Source of the DNA: Candidatus Obscuribacterales bacterium
GTDB lineage: Bacteria; Cyanobacteriota; Vampirovibrionia; Obscuribacterales; Obscuribacteraceae
NCBI GenBank assembly: GCA_019750335.1
Contig: JAIEOQ010000003.1
Location: 62,001-126,000, forward strand
Reading direction: 5' to 3'
Length of the DNA stretch: 64,000 nt
The translations under genes and the position numbers were made by a program. Positions 54,031-62,883 of this stretch are shown here, piece by piece (the stretch's first letter is position 1; each line of letters opens with the position of its first letter). The notes beneath the pieces are model-generated. The model saw only the letters and a list, made by a program, of their open reading frames with translations, was not told the origin of the DNA and searched no databases.

Positions 54031-54696
54031 ATGTTGAAGTTGATAAAAGGTTTGCAGCAGTTTCAATCCGAAGTGTTTCATTCGCATAAAGAGCTGTTTG
54101 AAAAACTGGCAAAAGGACAAAACCCGGAAATACTTTTTATCACTTGCTCCGATTCGCGTATCAATCCTAATATGTTGACGCAAACAGAACCGGGTGATCT
54201 GTTTATTCTGCGCAATGCCGGCAATATTATTCCTCCGTACGGTGCGGCTAACGGCGGCGAAGGTGCCACCATAGAATATGCCGTAGCTGCTTTAGGGGTT
54301 AAGCACATAATCGTCTGCGGTCATTCCCATTGCGGCGCCATGAAAGGACTTTTACATCCGGAGCTTTTGTCGGAGCTGCCTTCGGTTTCTTCCTGGCTCA
54401 ATCATGCTGAATCGACGCGTCGCACTGTCAAAGAAAACTATAAAGATCTAAACGACGATCAACTAATGAATATTACTATTCAAGAAAATGTGTTGAGTCA
54501 AATTGATAATCTCAAGACGCATCCGGCTGTTGCTGCTCGTTTGTCTCGCGGTGAGATTACAATTCACGGCTGGGTATACAAAATTGAAACAGGTGATGTT
54601 TTCAGCTATCAACAAAGTGAAGGACAGTTCTCACCCCTAGTTGATATTCCGCAAACAGAAGTGCGCCGACGTGCAAAACTAACTGCTACAAGCTAA
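54031..54696 (+). CDS. Beta-carbonic anhydrase
   Basis: Zinc enzyme interconverting CO2 and bicarbonate, 221 residues. Zinc ligands: Cys in ITCSDSRINP (about 43), and His/Cys in VCGHSHCGAMKG (about 101-104), with the Asp/Arg dyad in SDSR. The LFILRNAGNIIPPYG stretch is typical of the plant-type branch and matches the cyanobacterial CcaA/Can group in layout. It ends soon after the domain, without the long C-terminal extension of carboxysomal CcaA. Ribosome site GGGAG precedes the ATG. No carboxysome gene is near. Confidence 0.94.
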   Translation: MLKLIKGLQQFQSEVFHSHKELFEKLAKGQNPEILFITCSDSRINPNMLTQTEPGDLFILRNAGNIIPPYGAANGGEGATIEYAVAALGVKHIIVCGHSHCGAMKGLLHPELLSELPSVSSWLNHAESTRRTVKENYKDLNDDQLMNITIQENVLSQIDNLKTHPAVAARLSRGEITIHGWVYKIETGDVFSYQQSEGQFSPLVDIPQTEVRRRAKLTATS

Positions 54697-54792
54697 TTCT
54701 GGATTTCACGAATCTTCCACAAGCTGTTTCTCTCTGGTTTCTGAGCTTACCCTAAATTATTAATAGGGGTTGCTTTTGGGAGAACTTGTCTC

Positions 54793-56310
54793 GTGGTGCA
54801 AAAGCCTGAATCGGGGATAGATCGTTCGGCTGAAGAGCAGAATAATCAAAACGAAGGTTTGTCTGAAACCGAAGGTTTTGGTTCTTTGGGCTCTGCCGAT
54901 ATAGCAATGATCCGCAATGATGACATAAAAGGAAAAGGGAATGATTCTGTGCCGCCGCTTACTCTGGTAGATGCTGGAGCAGATAAGAACGAGCAAAAAT
55001 CGACAGAAGAGAAGGTGGCTGATTATAGCCGTGGGGCAACCAAATTATTCTCTCGAATTGATTCTGACAATGATGGCTTTTTGAGTGATAAAGAGCTTGG
55101 GCGTGCCATAGAATCGAAGGACTATACTCGTGAGGAAGGGGGAATCATTGCTGCAACTTACGAGCAAAGAAAGCGGCTTGCTAACTTAAGCAATGATGAA
55201 TGGGGAAGCGAAACAAGCGGAATCAGCCGTAAAGATTTTGCTGAATTTGAAAAGGTTCAAGGGGAGCAGCTGGCGCTGAGAAAGCAAGTAACTGATGCTC
55301 GCGAATGGAGCAAAGCTAATTTTACAAAAGCGGATATTAATGGTGATGGTTTATTATCCGAAGAAGAATTAGCTGCGGCGGCGAAGCAAGATAATTTGTC
55401 CGCAAATGACCGGAATGGCATTGACTTTCTAAAGAATGATTTTGAAAAAATCAAGAAAGAAAATCCACAAGGACTAACCAAAGAAGAGATTGACGATAAA
55501 TATTTCAAAGCAAGAGGCACCGATGTCCAAAGATTGATTGGTGGCATCGATATGCGTGTGGCTTCACGTACAAAAAATGATGCACCGGATCAATTGTTTG
55601 ATAATCCATCTGATCCGCTGGAAAGCATAAAGCCGGAAGCGATGGTTCAGTGGCGTCTGGGAGACTGCGCTTTTCATGGTGTAGTCGGTTCACTTGCCCA
55701 TGGGCAGCCGGAATTGATTCGTGACATGATTAAAGACAACAAGGACGGCACATACACGGTTACTTTTCCAGGAGATCCGAAGCATCCGGTCACTGTGAGT
55801 AAACCGACAAGTGCTGAAATGCAGCTTTATATGCCGATAAAATCTAAGGATGAAAAATCCTTTGGTAATTGGCCTTATGTCCTAGAAAAAGCTTTTGGAG
55901 AATACAATCGTCAAAATTCTTGGTCAGGAAATAATACATCTTTTGAGGGAGCCAATGGTGGAAAATTGCCTGAGCATGTCCTCAAATTGATGACCGGTAA
56001 AACGGCAGACAGTGATAGTCGTAGTTTTACTAGTGAATCCACGACTAAAGCCAAAATGACCGAAGCATTAAATGAAAAGCGAGCAGTAGTCTGTTTCGAT
56101 TCAGTTAATCACGCTGAGGTTATGTGGAAAGGTGATCGAACTACCGATGGTTATGTGAATAACCATGTTTATAGCGTATTAAAATACGATCCCTCGGGTC
56201 CGGATGGAGGGACTGTGACACTGCGCGATACTTATGGATCAAAGCCGGAGCAAATATCTTTCAAGAAATTCAGCCGAAACTTTGACTATTATGTTTATGG
56301 AAGTAAGTAA
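54793..56310 (+). CDS. EF-hand calpain-like cysteine protease homologue
   Basis: A 505-residue protein starting at GTG with GGGAGA 9 nt upstream. Two canonical EF-hand loops bind calcium: DSDNDGFLSDKE (90-101) and DINGDGLLSEEE (181-192). Residues ~265-505 are a calpain (C2) domain with Cys292 in QWRLGDCAFHG, preceded by its oxyanion Gln, and His458 in VNNHVYSVLKYD. The third residue, Asn in calpains, is Asp479 in LRDTYG. There is no signal peptide, so it may act in the cytoplasm or leave by another route. Activity is possible but not certain. Calcium could control it, as in animal calpains. Confidence 0.85.
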   Translation: MVQKPESGIDRSAEEQNNQNEGLSETEGFGSLGSADIAMIRNDDIKGKGNDSVPPLTLVDAGADKNEQKSTEEKVADYSRGATKLFSRIDSDNDGFLSDKELGRAIESKDYTREEGGIIAATYEQRKRLANLSNDEWGSETSGISRKDFAEFEKVQGEQLALRKQVTDAREWSKANFTKADINGDGLLSEEELAAAAKQDNLSANDRNGIDFLKNDFEKIKKENPQGLTKEEIDDKYFKARGTDVQRLIGGIDMRVASRTKNDAPDQLFDNPSDPLESIKPEAMVQWRLGDCAFHGVVGSLAHGQPELIRDMIKDNKDGTYTVTFPGDPKHPVTVSKPTSAEMQLYMPIKSKDEKSFGNWPYVLEKAFGEYNRQNSWSGNNTSFEGANGGKLPEHVLKLMTGKTADSDSRSFTSESTTKAKMTEALNEKRAVVCFDSVNHAEVMWKGDRTTDGYVNNHVYSVLKYDPSGPDGGTVTLRDTYGSKPEQISFKKFSRNFDYYVYGSK

Positions 56311-56329
56311 ATAGATAGCTGAGCTGATT

Positions 56330-58012
56330 TTATTTTGAACTTAATTTTTGCGGGCGCTGGTCATAAAATGCTATCTGCGCTGCCAAGGCAAATCCGCCAC
56401 AAGCAGCACACATAAAGCATAAGATGGCCAGTCCTGGGTAACCGAGAATAGTGAAAGAGCTGGGTACGCGCATGAGTAATGCTGCTCCGATAATTAAAGC
56501 GGCAAGCACTAAACCTAAGGTTATACGATTGGCAACTTTTTGCACTGCATCAACCAGAATCTTTTCGTCGATAGCATCAACTTCCATTTTTAGCTTGTTG
56601 CCAGCAAGCATGTCTAGAATCTTGTTGATTCGGATTGGTAAATTATCGGCAAAATTTATACCTTCAAGCATTCCGTTGAACACTCGCCCTGGCGAAATGT
56701 TTTTCAGAACTCTCTGTTCCATTATATGAGCGGCATTTTTTCTGATTGAGGCGTTAGGATCGAATTCCGGATTAAGCGTTCTACCGACTTGATCCAGATT
56801 GAGCAATGTTTTGCCGAGCATTGTTAATTCGGCCGGTACGCGAACGCCGCAATCTCCGGCTGATTTTGTAATTCCCAGTACAACTTTGCCGACTTGCATA
56901 TCTTCGATATTGTTATTTGCTTTTTGAACTAGTTCGACAATCTGTTTGCGCCAAGCTGTTTCGTCAAAATTATCTTTAGGCGTACCAATTTCAAGGGCGA
57001 CATCGGCAGCCGTATCGGCTCGTCCTTCACTGATTGCCAGTACCAATTGCAGTAACTTGCCTTGAATGGTCGGTGTCAGTTGAGCGACCATACCAAGATC
57101 AAGAAGAGCGATTTTGTTGTCTGGTGTAAGGAGGACATTGCCCGGATGGGGATCGGCATGGAAAATACCATCAATCAAAATTTGTTTGAGATAAGCTTCA
57201 AAAACTTGTTCGGCAAGGGCCGCACCGTCCATCTCTAAAAGTTCTAACTGAGTGACGTTGGTAATTTTTTTGCCGTTAATAAATTCCATAGTTAAAACTT
57301 TGGAGCTGCTATAGTCGTGAATGGGTGCCGGTACGACAATATCCTTAAATTCTTTGAGGTTATCTTTGACGGTCTCAAGATTGTGAGCTTCTCTTTTATA
57401 ATCCAGCTCAGCTAGAATTGATTTACGAAACTCTTCAAGCATCACTCCGAATTCATAACGTTTGCCAGACTCGGTATGCTTGTCATAAAAGTCAGCTATT
57501 TCAGCCAGTATTTCTAGGTCTTGAACAATGGTCTCTCTGATGCCCGGACGTTGAACTTTAACCGCTACTTTTCGTCCGTCACGCATTTCTGCTTCGTGTA
57601 TCTGTCCAAGTGAAGCGGCAGCCAAAGGTTTGTGCTCAAATTCAGTGAATGCTTTCGATAAACGCACACCGATTTCGCATACAACTATTTTTTCCACCTC
57701 GACAAAATCAAAAGGCTCGCAATTATCCTGGAGTCTGGACAAAGCATCCAAATATTGCACTGGTAAAAAGTCCGGTCTTGTGGAAAGCATCTGCCCAATT
57801 TTGACGAATGCCGGACCGAGCTTTTCCAAGTCTTTAGCTAATTCTTCAGCCTTACACGGTGACTCTTTTGTTGTTCCGGAATTCTCGTCTTCGGCAGCCA
57901 TGATTTCTTCTAAACCGGCATGTTTCACAAGATCCGAATTGCCATATTTGATTAAAAGCCAGGCAATGTCCTTGTATCGTTTGAGATATTCCGGTTTTAG
58001 CGAAATGCCCAT
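56330..58012 (-). CDS. ABC1/UbiB-family kinase-like protein
   Basis: A 560-residue protein of the ABC1/AarF/UbiB family. Motifs: LGPAFVKIGQMLSTRPDFLP (the KxGQ loop), AAASLGQIHEAEMRDGRKVAVKVQRPG (A-rich loop and Lys), then HADPHPGNVLL (catalytic Asp/Asn) and LLDLGMVAQL. Two C-terminal membrane helices (about 500-550) anchor it. Such proteins aid quinone or prenyl-lipid synthesis and handling. I start at ATG 58012 with AAAGGGG upstream; the frame extends to 58084. Confidence 0.92.
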   Translation of the reverse strand: MGISLKPEYLKRYKDIAWLLIKYGNSDLVKHAGLEEIMAAEDENSGTTKESPCKAEELAKDLEKLGPAFVKIGQMLSTRPDFLPVQYLDALSRLQDNCEPFDFVEVEKIVVCEIGVRLSKAFTEFEHKPLAAASLGQIHEAEMRDGRKVAVKVQRPGIRETIVQDLEILAEIADFYDKHTESGKRYEFGVMLEEFRKSILAELDYKREAHNLETVKDNLKEFKDIVVPAPIHDYSSSKVLTMEFINGKKITNVTQLELLEMDGAALAEQVFEAYLKQILIDGIFHADPHPGNVLLTPDNKIALLDLGMVAQLTPTIQGKLLQLVLAISEGRADTAADVALEIGTPKDNFDETAWRKQIVELVQKANNNIEDMQVGKVVLGITKSAGDCGVRVPAELTMLGKTLLNLDQVGRTLNPEFDPNASIRKNAAHIMEQRVLKNISPGRVFNGMLEGINFADNLPIRINKILDMLAGNKLKMEVDAIDEKILVDAVQKVANRITLGLVLAALIIGAALLMRVPSSFTILGYPGLAILCFMCAACGGFALAAQIAFYDQRPQKLSSK

Positions 58013-58128
58013 TAGTTTCCCCTTTGTGGACGATTGGCAGCGCTCCCCTCTGCTCTGACGGGAGAAGCTTAATTTCGTTCCCACCTATTTAAGTCATAAT
58101 GATGGAAGCTGTTTATAAGGGTTAAGCG

Positions 58129-58716
58129 ATGAAATTCCAGCTCCTTCTGTTTGATGGTTTTGAAGAGATGGATGTATTTGGTGTTTTTGAAGCTTTAAAA
58201 ATAGCTAGCTTTGATTTGCGCCTTCTTAGTTTGGAAAAGCAACAATTTACTACTGGCTTTTATGGAACTAAAATTATCCCTGAGGGTATTCTTGATCTGG
58301 CAAATAAGCCTGATGTTCTTATTGTGCCTGGCGGAGGTTGGTTAAATCGTTCAGCTTCCGGTGCTTATGCTGAGGCAGAAAAAGGCACTATTCTAAGGCT
58401 GATTAAAGCCTTTTACGACCAAGGTGTAATCCTTGCTTCGGTTTGTACCGGGTCTTTGCTTATAGCAAAAGCAGGACTGCTTGAAGGACGTCCGGCAACA
58501 ACAAATCTGCAAGCTCTTAGCGAATTACAGGAGCTCGGTGCCAAAGTGATCAAAGCTCGTGTTGTCGATGACAAAACTATTGTCACTGCTGCCGGTATTA
58601 CTGCAAGCTTGGATCTCGGACTTTGGCTTGTAGAGCGTTTTGCCGCAAAAGAAAAAGCGCTTGAAGTTTCAAATAAATTGGAATTCGAGCTACGTGAGCC
58701 GGTTTGGCAAAGCTAA
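58129..58716 (+). CDS. DJ-1/PfpI-family protein
   Basis: A 195-residue class-I glutamine-amidotransferase-like protein. Nucleophile Cys in LASVCTGSLLIAKAGLLEG (about 106), preceded by DVLIVPGGGW. The ATTNLQALSEL stretch after it resembles the DJ-1/PfpI branch with an AraC-regulator-like N-domain (GlxA group) but without its DNA-binding part. Function may be deglycase, isonitrile hydratase-like or chaperone; unknown. Its 3' end overlaps mobA on the other strand by 27 bp. Confidence 0.85.
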   Translation: MKFQLLLFDGFEEMDVFGVFEALKIASFDLRLLSLEKQQFTTGFYGTKIIPEGILDLANKPDVLIVPGGGWLNRSASGAYAEAEKGTILRLIKAFYDQGVILASVCTGSLLIAKAGLLEGRPATTNLQALSELQELGAKVIKARVVDDKTIVTAAGITASLDLGLWLVERFAAKEKALEVSNKLEFELREPVWQS

Positions 58717-59298
58717 AGTTAAGTCTTCGGCAGTGTTAATGCTTTTCAAGCAAGCAGCTTTCTCTGGTGCAATCTTTTTAAGCACCACATCACTGTCTGC
58801 AATCAAGGCTTTCAGTGCGTTGCGCTTTTTTGAAAGTGCTTCGCGAATATCATCTAGCCAATTCGCCGGATAATAGCCGGGTAAAGGTTGAATAATCGGA
58901 CTGCCCGGTAGATCAAAGAAGCAAGGCATGCTCTTGTCATCTGGTGCTAACTCAAGCAAAAGTTCTGAGGTTAGATAAGGTTGATCGCAGGCTGCAATGA
59001 GGTAGCCATCGGCAATTCCGCTTGCCAAGATCGCCTCGATACCGCCCAAAGGACCGGCTTCAATTTTATTGTCCTTGACGAAGATGACCTGCTTTGGATC
59101 ACACCTCATGCCAGGCGGCGTCGGACCGGCTACTACAACCTTTGCGCAGACCTTAAACATTGTGTCCAACACATGTTCCAGCATGCTTCTACTGTCGCTT
59201 AAAAGTATTCTGTCTTTGGGCTGTCCCATGCGACTGCTTTTGCCGCCGGAAAGTATGCCGCCAACAATCTGTTCTTTGTTTATTTTGTTTGTAGCCAT
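58690..59298 (-). CDS. mobA: MobA-like nucleotidyltransferase
   Basis: A 202-residue protein with the MobA start GGILSGGKSSRMGQPKDRILL (split: GGILSGGKSSRMG, QPKDRILL), the GPLGGIEAIL loop and the metal-binding LIAACDQPYL. It would attach GMP to molybdopterin to give the dinucleotide cofactor. No molybdoenzyme or other mob/moa gene lies in the window, so related sugar or cofactor nucleotidyl transfer cannot be excluded. The last 27 bp overlap the convergent PfpI gene. Confidence 0.85.
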   Translation of the reverse strand: MATNKINKEQIVGGILSGGKSSRMGQPKDRILLSDSRSMLEHVLDTMFKVCAKVVVAGPTPPGMRCDPKQVIFVKDNKIEAGPLGGIEAILASGIADGYLIAACDQPYLTSELLLELAPDDKSMPCFFDLPGSPIIQPLPGYYPANWLDDIREALSKKRNALKALIADSDVVLKKIAPEKAACLKSINTAEDLTLALPNRLT

Positions 59299-59353
59299 GT
59301 AGCAATTTTGACAGCCGGGCTTGATCTATGCATCATGTTGGCAACCGGTGATG

Positions 59354-59359
59354 TATAAT
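59354..59359 (+). promoter_or_regulatory. -10 box of tRNA-Thr
   Basis: A perfect TATAAT lies 11 bp before the tRNA. No good -35 hexamer is seen 16-18 bp upstream. Confidence 0.5.
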
Positions 59360-59370
59360 TTATCCCCTAT

Positions 59371-59443
<73 letters not shown>

Positions 59444-59605
59444 AATTTTTAGAACTTTGATGTTTTGCGCATAACCCATACGTAATCTTTTAAGTAGCGT
59501 ATGATCTAAAGTGCATACGAAAATACTGCAATATTGCACTAACTGAACTCATTTCCGAACAGTTATACAGTCGTAGCGTTTAGTGTTTGCTCGCTTAAAT
59601 GATTG

Positions 59606-60180
59606 GTGGTTGAGCTTGAAGACGAGAATGCACGTTTGAAACGGATCGTCGTCAACTTGACGCTGGAGAGTGAAGAAATCAATGAGGTGCTCAAAAAAAA
59701 GTGGTAGGACTGCCGCAGAGGCGAGAAGCTGCAGCACTTCTGATGCGGCAAGGAATGGGAATGTAAGAGAGAGCCGGTGGAAATATCGTAAATCACAAAA
59801 AGGTTTGCCGCATTTATCGTGAGCTTGGTTTTGCTGTACGTAGCAAGGGTAGAAGAAAGTTCTTTGGGGAGCGTGCTCAATCGAAAGAACAAGCTTTGCG
59901 TATCAATGATCGCTGGTCGATGGATTTAGTGCATGATGCCCCATGTTCGGGTTGGAGAATTCACGTCCTGAATATCATTGATGACTGCGCTCGCGAAAGT
60001 CTGGCTATCGAAGTCGAGTACAGACTGCTCGGACAACGAGTAATTGATGTAGGTTCACGTTTTTATAGGAGGAACAAGAAATCATTGGACAACTTGCTAC
60101 CCCAAGCGGTAAGTTGCAGGAAGTTAGCTGACAAGTGTACAGAGGTTTTGGATAACGTCATAATCACTAACCTGGGATAA
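59606..60180 (+). pseudogene. Decayed IS3-family transposase (orfA end and orfB pieces)
   Basis: The first frame (59606-59707) is the C-terminal end of an IS3 OrfA: VELEDENARLKRIVVNLTLES, then INEVLKKKW and a stop. At the stop is a run of eight A plus G, the usual site of programmed frameshifting. OrfB pieces follow in shifted frames: LPQRREAAALLM, SRWKYRKS, KVCRIYRELGFAVRSKGRRK and NDRWSMDLVHD...VLNIIDDCARESLAIEVEY (two Asp of DDE). The rest, with the last Glu, is lost. Several frameshifts and stops show it is dead. Terminal repeats were not found. Confidence 0.85.
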
Positions 60181-60361
60181 ATGTAGTTTTTAACCGCACT
60201 CCAAAATCACGAAGCAAGCCAAGTGGCTGTGTGAAACAAAATGTTTTATACACAAAAGAAGTTAAATAGATTCCGGGAGTCAGATTTTCATCATATTTTC
60301 ATGGAAAATGACTCAAGTTACCGAACATGATTTTTCTCTGAGTGTCGAAAGTTCATTGGGC

Positions 60362-60997
60362 ATGAAAAAAGACAATTTATCGCAAGCCTTTTTAGTATTG
60401 GTCTTAGTCGCTAATCCCTCATTAGTATTGGCGCAAGCGGAACAACAAAACTTGGATGATAGTGCATCGACAAAAAGTGTTGTGCCCTTATCGCAGTCTC
60501 TTGTTGGTGATGTGTTGGCGGTGGAAGACCGCGAACTCACTGTTGGCAAAAACAAGGGGCTTTTGATTAAAGTGCGTAACACCTCGGATCGCCCTGTAGT
60601 ATTTGATGGCGGATCTGCTGTGGCAGTTGTGAAAGGCAAGCAATTGCAATGCTCTTCACTGGAGCAAATTCAAAAAGCAGCCGATCCGCCTACTGGTATA
60701 GCTAAGCTGGCAATGCGGGGCACCGGAGCGGCTCTCTCGATAGGGGGTATTGCCACTCTGAAAGACGCTATCAGGAACGCAGGCCCTGTACCGAACAGAT
60801 ATGGTGGCGATGAACGCCGTCGTTCTGACGAATACGCTAGCTTTAAGAAGCGCGCTCTTTGGCCGAACGATATCAGCGAAGGCTATTTGTTTTTTGTGAC
60901 AGGCGAATCTCTTAGAGGTGCTGAAATCAGCTTGCCAGTTTATACCTTATATAACGATGCCGATAAGGTTGTGCTTAAGAGTATTGGTACTAAATGA
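60362..60997 (+). CDS. Exported protein of unknown function
   Basis: A 211-residue protein. The frame opens at 60308, but the ATG at 60362 gives a good signal peptide (MKKDNLSQAFLVLVLVANPSLVLAQ), so I choose it though its ribosome site is weak. Mature part: a beta-rich domain (LLIKVRNTSDRPVVFDGGSA), a short Gly-rich hydrophobic stretch (GTGAALSIGGIATL), and a final domain ending LPVYTLYNDADKVVLKS. It has the look of an immunoglobulin-like or lipid-associated exported protein, but I know no family. Confidence 0.7.
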   Translation: MKKDNLSQAFLVLVLVANPSLVLAQAEQQNLDDSASTKSVVPLSQSLVGDVLAVEDRELTVGKNKGLLIKVRNTSDRPVVFDGGSAVAVVKGKQLQCSSLEQIQKAADPPTGIAKLAMRGTGAALSIGGIATLKDAIRNAGPVPNRYGGDERRRSDEYASFKKRALWPNDISEGYLFFVTGESLRGAEISLPVYTLYNDADKVVLKSIGTK

Positions 60998-61005
60998 CGA
61001 TTGCG

Positions 61006-62880
61006 TTAAAGCGTTGATTTTGGAGCGAGCGTATCCAACGAGATAGTACCAATGTCGTGAAGCAATTGTGCCTGAAGCTGACCTGAATAGAGTACAACGC
61101 CTGTACTGGCAATCAGTGCGTTCACGTAACGCCGTTGCGCTTTGATCACCTCGAGATTTACTCCGGCGCCGGCACGCAAACGAAGCGTGGACATTCTTAA
61201 TGCTTCGGACGATGCGGCAAGCTCATCTCTAGTTACTTCGGCTTGTCTTCTTGCGGCTAAGATGCTTGTATAATCGGCCCGTATTTGCGCCATAACCAAG
61301 CTTAACTGCTGGTTAGCTTGGTTGAGGGCCTGCCTTCCGAGCGCTTTTGCTGCCAGAACGCTAGAAGCTGCACCGATTGCACTGTTTGGCACTGTCCAGT
61401 TGAGTTGAAAGCCCGCTTGTACGGTGTTAAATAGACCAGGGAAAATTCCGCTGGTAACCGTGGTGCCGTTCACGTAATTGAACGGTGTAGCCGTTGCATT
61501 ACCGACAAATGTCGGAGCTGCTCCGCCGGAAGTTACAAGCCCGCCCGATTGAATCGAAGCTGTTGGCGAGCCGCCGCCACCGGCCACGGTTGTAGCTGCT
61601 CCAGTGTTGGCGCCTTGATTTCCGGTGGTGGAACCGCTAGCGCTAAAGTTGGCTTGCTGTCCCAATGCAGTTGAGGTTACAACCGGAGTGTATGCTGCCA
61701 CTTGGTTGGCAGCGATCGTTCCGTTAGCTATGCCATTAACTCCAATCAGGGGACCCCTGACGGTTGTGTTAATGTGATTGCACGACAGGAAAAAGTTCAA
61801 AGAAGGGTAGAAGGCGTAGGCGGTTGCCTGTGCGTTTCTTGCTGCGGCAAGGCGAAAATATTCGAACTGTCTCAGCTCCGGTCTTTTGGACATGGCAGTC
61901 TTAATGAAATCATTTAGCTCTGCTTTCTCATCGATAAGCGAGATTTGGCTTACAGAGTCTTCGGCAGGGATAAGGTTGATGGACAACGGCAGATTCAGTC
62001 CATCAGCTAGATAAAGTGCGGCTTTGCGATATTCGAGCTGTTGGTCGAGTAAGGCTTGCTGATCGGAAGCGAGCTGAGCTTTTGATTGTGCAACGGCAAG
62101 TCGCGTACATTTGCCGGATTTGTATAATTGTTGATTGATCTCAAGTTCAGTTTCCGAAACAGCAACAGCCTTCGCTCTAATCTTTAATATGGCCCCATTG
62201 AATTGCAAATAAGTATAGTTCTTATAAACACTCAAGAGAGTATCATTGATGGTCGAATTGTAGGCGTGGCGAAATGCCTTAGCTCTGTAATATTGTGACA
62301 GAGTAGCATTCAAGATCAATCCACCCTGGAAAACCGGGAAATAGAGCGCTTCTTGGTAGAGTCGAGCGGTGTTAAGTGTTCCGGTCGAATAAACATTTGA
62401 TGTGGTGACTCCCGCAAGAAGAGTGTTGTTGGGTAAAAATTGTCCCATGCTTGCGTAAAACTGATATCGCTGGAACTTCCAACTTTCACGTGAAATTTTG
62501 ATCGGAAGATTGTTGGCTATGGCATACGAAAGAGCATCACGCAAAGTAATAGGTTCGCTATATGAGGCATCAAGTCTTATCGGCTGTAATGAGCCGAGTT
62601 TGGGAAAAATTTTCAATTCGTTTGGAGAAATATTCAAACGAATCTCTTTCTCAGATTTAATACCGACTTTGGGAGCCAGTGCCGTCAATTCATTAAGGCT
62701 TGCAGTACTATTTTCCAGTAAATTTCTATCGACAGGGTCTAGGCTTATTTGGCACAGACAATGCTGAGTTGGTGATAGAAGAAGAATAGTGGTGCAAAAG
62801 AAAACTGCAAATATTTGCTGCCGGAAGTTTTTGATTCGTTCCTCGGCGATCATCATTTCTTGCAGTGTCCATTTCACCAT
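61006..62880 (-). CDS. TolC-family outer-membrane protein with a long insertion
   Basis: A 624-residue protein with a signal peptide (about 18-44, after a short N-terminal extension) and the TolC/OEP fold. Two repeats of long helices carry NDTLLSVYKNYTYLQF, TRLAVAQSKAQLASDQQALLDQQ and, in the C-terminal half, MSTLRLRAGAGVNLEVIKAQRRYVNA. At about residues 375-478 there is a Gly/Ala/Ser/Thr-rich insertion, absent or much shorter in the next gene. It may be an added loop at the outer-membrane strands. It would be an export duct for an efflux or type I system whose inner parts are not in view. The start is 3 nt past the upstream paralogue. Confidence 0.85.
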   Translation of the reverse strand: MVKWTLQEMMIAEERIKNFRQQIFAVFFCTTILLLSPTQHCLCQISLDPVDRNLLENSTASLNELTALAPKVGIKSEKEIRLNISPNELKIFPKLGSLQPIRLDASYSEPITLRDALSYAIANNLPIKISRESWKFQRYQFYASMGQFLPNNTLLAGVTTSNVYSTGTLNTARLYQEALYFPVFQGGLILNATLSQYYRAKAFRHAYNSTINDTLLSVYKNYTYLQFNGAILKIRAKAVAVSETELEINQQLYKSGKCTRLAVAQSKAQLASDQQALLDQQLEYRKAALYLADGLNLPLSINLIPAEDSVSQISLIDEKAELNDFIKTAMSKRPELRQFEYFRLAAARNAQATAYAFYPSLNFFLSCNHINTTVRGPLIGVNGIANGTIAANQVAAYTPVVTSTALGQQANFSASGSTTGNQGANTGAATTVAGGGGSPTASIQSGGLVTSGGAAPTFVGNATATPFNYVNGTTVTSGIFPGLFNTVQAGFQLNWTVPNSAIGAASSVLAAKALGRQALNQANQQLSLVMAQIRADYTSILAARRQAEVTRDELAASSEALRMSTLRLRAGAGVNLEVIKAQRRYVNALIASTGVVLYSGQLQAQLLHDIGTISLDTLAPKSTL

Positions 62881-62883
62881 AAT

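Noticed and set aside
59563..59892. 109-residue minus-strand frame
   Set aside because: Opposite the IS3 relic; the plus strand carries recognisable transposase pieces.
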